From assembly GCA_038373885.1 (NCBI GenBank), contig JAWZYV010012283.1:372001-436000 (forward strand): a stretch of 64,000 nucleotides of DNA, in the 5' to 3' direction. The notes beneath the pieces are model-generated. The model saw nothing but the letters and a program-made list of their open reading frames with translations, made no database searches and was not told the origin of the DNA. The position numbers and the translations under genes were made by a program. Position 1 is the stretch's first letter, and the number at the start of each line of letters is the position of its first letter. Below are positions 57,894 to 64,000 of the stretch, piece after piece. Origin of the DNA: Cheiracanthium punctorium (lineage: Eukaryota > Arthropoda > Arachnida > Araneae > Cheiracanthiidae).

Positions 57894-59021
57894 GCTTTAA
57901 AAGAAAGTGATTTCAAGTTAAGTGCATCAGCAGCTCTGTGAAGTTCCCGTGTAAGTTTAGGACTAGTTCTGTAAAAATTGTTTATCAATCTTAAAAGTGC
58001 CATTGTTTTTGTTGCTGTTATGTTATTTTTTACAGAATCTTTCAGACACAAATCAAGTAAGTGATTATAGCAATGAATATGTACTGGCGACTGCAAAATC
58101 TTAACTAATCCATTGTGTTTCCCAATATTAACAGAAGCTCCATCAACAGTCATGCATATTAGGCGATCCTGCCATTTACTAATTTCAGATTTGTCAAGGC
58201 AATCAGATATAGCTTTTGCCAAACCCTCAGCATTTGCATTTTGTATTTCACACAGACCTACAAATGACTTATTACTATTATTTTCACCCTCTGGAACATG
58301 TCTCACTGTGACAGCTTCATATTCAGAATTTTTTTTGTTGTGCTGCCATCAGTCAGTATGGATATGAATTTTGAAGTGTTAATTCTATCTGCAGCTTTAT
58401 TTTTAAAGTATAATGCCACATACTTTAATAAAGAAGGGAAGGAATATTGATTCTGATATGTTTCTCCTAACTGAACACCATTTAATTTTTGTAATTGACA
58501 TTCGGATGCAAATTCACTTGCTGGTCTGTCTTTTAATGCAAAATAAAATATTGTCCTCATTAGATAAGACATCTTTTGTTGAGTTTTTTCATCCATGGTA
58601 ACTAACTTTTTATAGATCACTGCATCTTTTGCTGGTATGAAGATAGATTTTTCTTTTTCTAGACACTGTGAGTGACTTATACTTCTAAAGTGGATATCAA
58701 CACTTTCCTTCTTACGGCGAGGAGGTTGAAAATTCTTTGAATCTTTCACAAAATTTGGAAGAGAGCTGTGGAGCCCATTTAGTGCACACAAGGCACCACA
58801 TACCCCAAGGATCATTAGGGTCAATAATGAGGTTTTTAACCCTGTCTTCTGTTGCTTTATCATCGTTCTTTACATATTTCCATTCTTCTCTATAATGCCG
58901 ACTGCTTTCCTTCTCAGAATAAGTACCTTTTTTTTTCTTAAAGTCTGACTCAACTGGATTAGAATTCAGATTTTGCGGAAGACTTTGCACTTCTGGAATT
59001 ATCTGTGGTACAGATAGCAGC
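57894..59021 (-). pseudogene. hAT-2 transposase, N-terminal half, last exon
   Basis: The exon seems to start at 59021, just after TTTCATTTCTTATTAG, a good 3' splice site; the frame is open across it with no ATG in the first 45 codons, so an upstream exon is expected but not found. A CLVCTKW segment near 58780 may be part of a BED-like zinc finger. A frameshift near 58800 and another near 58305 follow. Further on are FISILTDGSTTK and ICMTVDGASVNIGKHNGL, the catalytic-domain Asp motifs of this hAT group, then IHCYNHLLDLCLKD. It ends at the Tigger E border after LNLKSLSFKA. Confidence 0.8.
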
Positions 59022-59401
59022 CTAATAAGAAATGAAAAAAAAAAATCTTGTAATCTAAGAGTAAAATTTTAAACCCTGTCTTTTTTCACGAAATTTTTCT
59101 TTTACTGGTTTCTTTGGTAAAATTATTTAAATTTGAAATAAAAGTTAATTTTTATTCTTACAGCATTGGAGATTTAAAGAAAGGAATGACAAAAGAAAAT
59201 TATTAATTTTCAAGAGGGATGGAAAAATATTGAAATTGAGATGCTGGCAATCAATACTTATTTACTGCTTGGAAGGGAGGGGGGTGGATGCAGAAATCTG
59301 GTGGAATTTTAGAAGCAGTACAAGAATAATTTTCCATGCAATACAAGAATGATGAAATATGCATTAGAATGCAATAATCCAATAACTCAATATAACATAT
59401 A

Positions 59402-61034
59402 CAGTGCAGCATCCATTTTCCGGGAACCTATTGGGAAAGTTCGGAAAGTAATTTCGTTTCCTTACATAGAACTAAAACAAATAAATTTTCAACAAGCACT
59501 GATTTACAAACATGCTGTACCTAGGCATAGGACCCATATTTGTTAAATTTTAAAGGGATAATTTTATAAATAATATTTTTTTTCTAAAAAAAAAATGAAC
59601 TCTCCCCCCCTTTTTTTTTCACGTCCACCTCCACAAGAAGAATCCTATTCGAAATCTTCTGAAATCGATTTTTAGGCATTCGCGAGGGCTGTATTTTACA
59701 GCAAGAATTTTATGGATATCTCTTTTCTTCTTTGAGATCACACAGGATATGTGAAAGGAATGTTTCGCTCCCCTATCCCTCCCTAAGAATTTTGGAAAAT
59801 GTTTTCCAATCTAGCACTTACGCTAAGTAACTCACATACTTGCCGAATTTTGTATTATTATCTTCAATAGTATTGTCTAGGTAAAATATTGACGTACGAA
59901 AAAGCGAAATGACTTTCCAAACAACCCAATATAATCCTAGTCTCGTTTTTTTTTTTTTTTTTTTTTTTTTCCCAAAGGGATCCAGAATTCAAAATCCCGG
60001 AACTTTTAACGCTGATTTTAATTGATGTATGGCTATATTAATTTTTTTTTTTCTTCTTCTTCAATAGATCGTTTTTCACCGAATATTTTTCTTTTTGTTT
60101 TGTATTTCGGCCCTAACATGTCTTTGCCGATCACCATTACTGCCGCAAATATTTGAATCAATGCATTCTCTACTACTCAGATAAAAATAAAAGTAAATAC
60201 GGCTTGGTTCGCTTATTACATTTAAATTAATTGCAGTCAAAGGTGCAGTGTTGCGGAATGAAGAATTCAGAGATAACTCGAGTGCTTTTATAGAGCATTA
60301 ATATGTATGAGTTTTTAAAACGAGACAGCATGTTTACGCATCATCGTAAACATGTGGCTTCGGTTTCTTGCAGACACATTGTCTTGTTTCTAGACATCCT
60401 GCCGCCGTAAGAAATGTCGCGGAATGAATAACTTTTGCAGGAAGGAATTCGCCAGTGCTTTCAAAAGCAGGAGGGTGGAATTAGTATGTTGGGACGTAAT
60501 TAAGAAGCTGTGGAAGAGTAAAATTCGGAATAATTCAGCTTGCAAAATAAAACTCTATGGTGCAAACTACGGAGAGAATAAATTCGATTTTATATCTGAG
60601 AGTCAACTGTACTGATGAATGTGCATATGTTAGTCAACAAATTAGATACTGAAAAAAAAAAATGAAGCAAGTCAAATTAACCGATGTATTTAATGTAAAT
60701 ACAAAAGCTAATTAGATTCTTATAATAGTTTAACACACTTATATTAAACTAGTATTTAAATAAATTTCCATTACTATTTATGTTATATTTTCTGAAAATG
60801 TTCCAAAATCAACAATCTTTTCTGCATTTTAGTTTTTAGTACTTATTTTGACGGTTTATACAGCGATCGTATGTATATTTTAAGAATACTTTTCATTGAT
60901 AAATAATACACTGGTCAATAGCACGTGATCGACTATGGTTTTAATGGAAATTTTAAACACATCTATAATCCGTAAAAATCGGTAATCCGGCACCGCGTCA
61001 TTCCCGCCGATGCTGGATTATCGGTGCTGCACTG
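59402..61034 (+). mobile_element. Tigger-like element F, copy 2
   Basis: CAGTGCAGCATCCATTTTCC (59402) and GGATTATCGGTGCTGCACTG (61034) are imperfect inverted repeats bordered by TA (59400-59401, 61035-61036). The part 60184-61034 is the uninterrupted paralogue of 1662-1779 plus 7409-8373. A frame at 60424-60615 (63 residues) is shared in part with copy 1 but has no domain I recognise. A T29 run lies at about 59947. No transposase motif was found, so it is probably non-autonomous. Confidence 0.65.
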
Positions 61035-61036
61035 TA

Positions 61037-62630
61037 ACTGTTGACTCTTTGTTAATTTTTTGCTACGCTTGCAAACTTTGCTTTTCTTATTTGCATTTAT
61101 TGTAAGTGTTTACTCTAGATTGATTTTGCAGGGCGCAGCACCCGGCGGCCCTATTTCTCATCTTTATACGCCCTCCTGCTTGCGGCCCTTTCACGTAAAC
61201 CGTCTATAAAATCGGATCTTTCCCACAAATGCCTTTTTCAAATACTCTATTCTTTCAGATCGAAATACTGTTACTGTCTTTTTCATTGTCTTTCCATTTG
61301 CGCGAGCCGAGTAACCCGAAAAGGGGCCTCTCTAGTATGTTTTGTTTTTGCTGACTCAATGAGAAGCCCGATCGGCCCGGCAGAACTACCTGGGCATTTC
61401 ACTTAGGAGTTTGGGGAAGAAAATACGGTTGGGAAAATCAAAATTTTCTTAAGTTATCTAAAAATTTGCGATTCCATCTGTCAATCCTCAAATATCGGTA
61501 GGTACGTTTGATAAATAAGTAGTTGCTAATTATCAAACAATCATTATTCCAGAGTTCGTCTTTAAAAATCTTTGCTTGGTAATCATTCAATAATTATTGC
61601 GAACAAAAGAATTTAAATAAAATTCTGATTTATATTATTAAATTTTATACATCCTGCACTGCAGAAATTTTATTATTTTTATTACATGCTAAACACATCT
61701 ATCCTAATCCACTTACACTGACAGTCCTTTTCTGTTTAAGAGTTTGTACCAATATAGGTGAAATATCATATATGAATGTGATCCAGTAATTGTGGTCCAG
61801 TAGTGATAGTGTGATAAAATTGAGGAACAAAAATTAACAGTCCCTCTGCCTTCCCCTACTGCCTAACAAATCATGTCTGGCTAAAAATTTCTGAAACCTT
61901 CTTCAATAAATGTACTATTCTTATAGATAATAAACATCTACATCACGTAATTTTGAGGGGAAAAAAATTAAGCAGAAAATTCAAAATTACTTAGATTAAA
62001 ACTTCTTTTTTTTTTTAAATCAAAAACATGTAGTTATGTACAGATTTAATTCACATATTTATGTCATGTTTAGAGCAAAATATTATCAACAAATCATTTT
62101 TCCTATTTCACTTACACTTACTTCTACAGGATATTTTCTCCAAAAGAAGGGGGGAGGGGAAAAACTAAAGACAAACTGGAAAAAATCTAACTATGCATTG
62201 TAAGTCAGAACACATATTACAACTCTGCATGTTAAATTTTCGGGGATCAGATAGTTTCAAACCAGTTTCTAGATATGTTATCTACCTGTACATTCTCGTG
62301 GAACCCCAAAGTGCCCTTTTTGAGAACAGGGTGCCCTTTTTGAAATTTCCCCCCAGGCGGGCCTTTTTTCTAGAGTCAACACAGTGAGAAATCTTCAATT
62401 TTATGCTCCAAAATCATGTTAATTCTGATCCCAAATCTTAGTTTTCCTCGCGGAAGCAAAATTTTTTGTACTCCGAAGGTGCTCCCAAATGGAAATTTTC
62501 TGCTCCCAAATGGAATTTTTCTGCTCCCGAGGTGCTCCCAAATGAAATTTTTTCTGCTCCCGGGGTGCTCCCAAATCGAATGTTGGAGTTAACATCCCTG
62601 AATATATCATAAGCATATAAAAATCAGGAA
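61037..62630. other. non-coding part of hAT-2 with a minisatellite
   Basis: AT-rich DNA with a CAGGGCGCAGC repeat scrap at 61130, then GTGCCCTTTTTGA twice (62309-62343). At 62463-62590 four or five units of about 25-33 bp recur around GTGCTCCCAAATGGAA. No gene was seen; the minus-strand frame across the minisatellite is an artefact of the repeat. Confidence 0.55.
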
Positions 62631-63155
62631 GTCCCACGTGGCTTTGTTATAAAATGTGGATTTTTTTTTTTTTAATGCACATGGTTGGAGAAAGGATTGT
62701 TCCAAGCAAAGTGCAAGAGCAAGAATGTCTTCTGTGCATTCTACTGAAGTAAGTCACTCCGGTTTGAAGGCGTGTCTGCTGCATCTGCGATTTTGTGGGA
62801 TTAGTGTCAATACATTCACAATAGAATGATGGAAAAGGGGTGAGGGGATATGTATTGCCGTTCTTTTTTCCGAGTGAATTATAAAATTCTGTCCATGTAT
62901 TTTGGAAAGAGTAAAACACAGTAATTGTAAACCAAAACACATATATTTAATAAAATAAAAAGTGGCGAACGTAATGAATTTTCTTTATCGCCACTTTCTT
63001 AAACTGAGTCAGCGAGTGGCAACCGCGAATCTTGACCTTTATTACCTGTTATTCTTTGATATGTATTCATTATTAAATTAACTAACATTCACTATATCCA
63101 GTATAACTACATTCATTAAACTAATTTAAACACTGAATCTCAAATGCATCAGTGA

Positions 63156-63478
63156 TGTTGAAAAAGACTGAATTCAGTCATAAGACTGAAAACTTTCATG
63201 CCAGCCTCTGCTAGGTGATGGAGGATGTATATGATTGCCAGTCGTGCAGCCTTGGCAGATATATTTTCAGCGGCTCAACATGAGCTCGTAGTTTTACGAT
63301 GACTTACCATATCGTATAAGTTTTAGTACTGGATCTGATTAAATTATTTCAGTTTAATATGTTTTATAAGTTAAATAAATTTAGTTTGCTTTTAAAACTT
63401 TGTCTTTCTTCCAACCTGCCAGCACACTCTGCTTAAGTATTAGACAGTTTTAGAAAGTAGTATGCCTTCTACCTAACA
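63156..63478 (+). mobile_element. copia-2 5' LTR and primer-binding site
   Basis: It begins TGTTGAAAAAGACTG, the TGTTG start typical of copia LTRs, and ends CCTAACA. Three bases later GGTTATGGGC (63482-63491) is the copia-type primer-binding site for an internal initiator-Met tRNA fragment. A TTAAATAAATTTAG polyadenylation-like signal is near 63371. The 3' LTR would lie beyond the window, so the start is judged by the motif only. Confidence 0.65.
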
Positions 63479-63552
63479 TTAGGTTATGGGCACTCCAGCC
63501 CTATAACACTAGCAAGCATGACTGTAAAATTGTTTTTTGGCCCTGGAGACTG

Positions 63553-64000
63553 TTGATTACTTTTTATGCAACGAAAGGTGTGACAGAAAAAGAATTAAAA
63601 GACTGGGACACTAGATCCAGAGCTGCACTGTCTACCATTTATTCAAATGTGGAACCTGAGTATCGCCGAATCATCAAGGGTTGTGATCATGCAGTCATGT
63701 TGTGGGAGAAGCTGAAACTACATTTTCAGCTCAACAATCAGTCGAGGCATATGTACCTGTTTTCCAAACTTTGCTCTTGTAAAATTAATACAGATGAAAG
63801 CATCAGTTTATTTGCTGTCCCCCTGAAAAGAATCTCAGAACATTTGAAAGCTATAAATCAACCTGCTGATGAAAAATACTTATCATTTCAACTATTGCGT
63901 TTTTGCCTGAGCAATACAATAGTATCGGGCAATTAATATTACGACCCAAGAAAAAATTTATATTCAAAGATATTGTATTAGAATTGGTGGCCGAAGAGTC
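63553..64000 (+). pseudogene. copia-2 gag, partial, frameshifted
   Basis: The first frame (63553-63936) gives a Gag UBN2-like segment: LKDWDTRSRAALSTIYSNV, HAVMLWEKLKLHFQ, LFSKLCSCKINTDESISLF and ISEHLKAINQP. A one-base shift near 63900 moves the reading to LPEQYNSIGQLILRPKKKF and ELVAEES, which runs off the window. The Gag start is upstream of the first ATG shown, around the ALFFGPGDC-like region near 63530, so the true start is uncertain. It is distinct in sequence from copia-1 gag. Confidence 0.75.

Larger units (their letters stand above)
53568..63041 (-). mobile_element. hAT transposon hAT-2, same family as hAT-1
   Basis: The ends TAAAGGTCAAG (53568) and CTTGACCTTTA (63041) are flanked by a perfect 8-bp duplication ttacctgt (53560-53567, 63042-63049). 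Terminal regions match hAT-1 in inverse orientation: 62630-63041 against 1197-1640 and 53568-54200 against 8420-9021. Both ends carry GTGGC-type words (GGCCAGTGGCCAC; AAGTGGCGA). The transposase is on minus in two pieces, split by Tigger E. Tigger F copy 2 (59402-61034) lies upstream of it. Confidence 0.9.

Noticed and set aside
62463..62590. CRISPR-like array
   Set aside because: Units are contiguous and degenerate, without unique spacers, in an animal genome; it is a minisatellite.

Overview
This window is a stretch of animal nuclear DNA, AT-rich, with no host protein-coding gene, rRNA or intact tRNA that I can support. It is built almost entirely from transposable elements inserted into one another. 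BEL/Pao, copia and gypsy retrotransposons, pogo/Tigger elements with CENP-B-type transposases, hAT elements and tRNA-derived SINEs together point to a metazoan, most likely an arthropod. The recurring CAGTGGCGTAGCCAG ends followed by long G or C runs resemble repeats I associate with spider and other chelicerate assemblies; that last step is inference from memory.

Left part (1-10.7 kb): a minus-strand gypsy 3' LTR, polypurine tract and integrase fragment are split by a hAT element (hAT-1, 1197-9021, duplicated target ctaataag). hAT-1 is internally deleted and holds the end of a Tigger-like element (Tigger F), which is itself split by another hAT (hAT-3, 1780-7408, target catagaac). hAT-3 holds smaller elements, two of them with perfect target duplications. 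A SINE and the first unit of a roughly 155-bp tandem repeat follow.

Centre (10.7-41.8 kb): a third hAT (hAT-4, ends at 10736 and 41812, target ataggtag) has swollen to about 31 kb. Inside lie a 5-bp-target hAT-like element, Tigger A (with a foldback element in it), Tigger B (with a copia element inserted in its DDE domain), a probable Tigger C carrying foldback and miniature elements, a BEL/Pao element with almost identical LTRs (34664-40622), and a second foldback copy. The tandem repeat resumes exactly where hAT-4 ends.

Right part (41.8-64 kb): a low-complexity gene desert; a 5-bp-target element (46507-51235) enclosing Tigger D, which encloses a 2-kb GC-rich insert with heat-shock-element, CCAAT-box and YY1-like motifs; a gypsy 5' LTR with primer site and gag start (52120-53229, minus); a second copy of the hAT-1 family (hAT-2, 53568-63041, minus, target ttacctgt) whose transposase is split by Tigger E; and the 5' LTR and gag of another copia element running off the right edge.

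Almost every coding region is a pseudogene with frameshifts, stops or lost catalytic residues. The value of the window is its insertion order, which can be read from perfect target-site duplications and, for Tigger F, from a paralogous empty site. The best candidates for a second look are the promoter-like island at 48.7-48.9 kb, the foldback with pol III box-like motifs at 24-25.5 kb, the family with 5-bp target duplications, and the BEL element whose LTRs look young but whose genes are broken.
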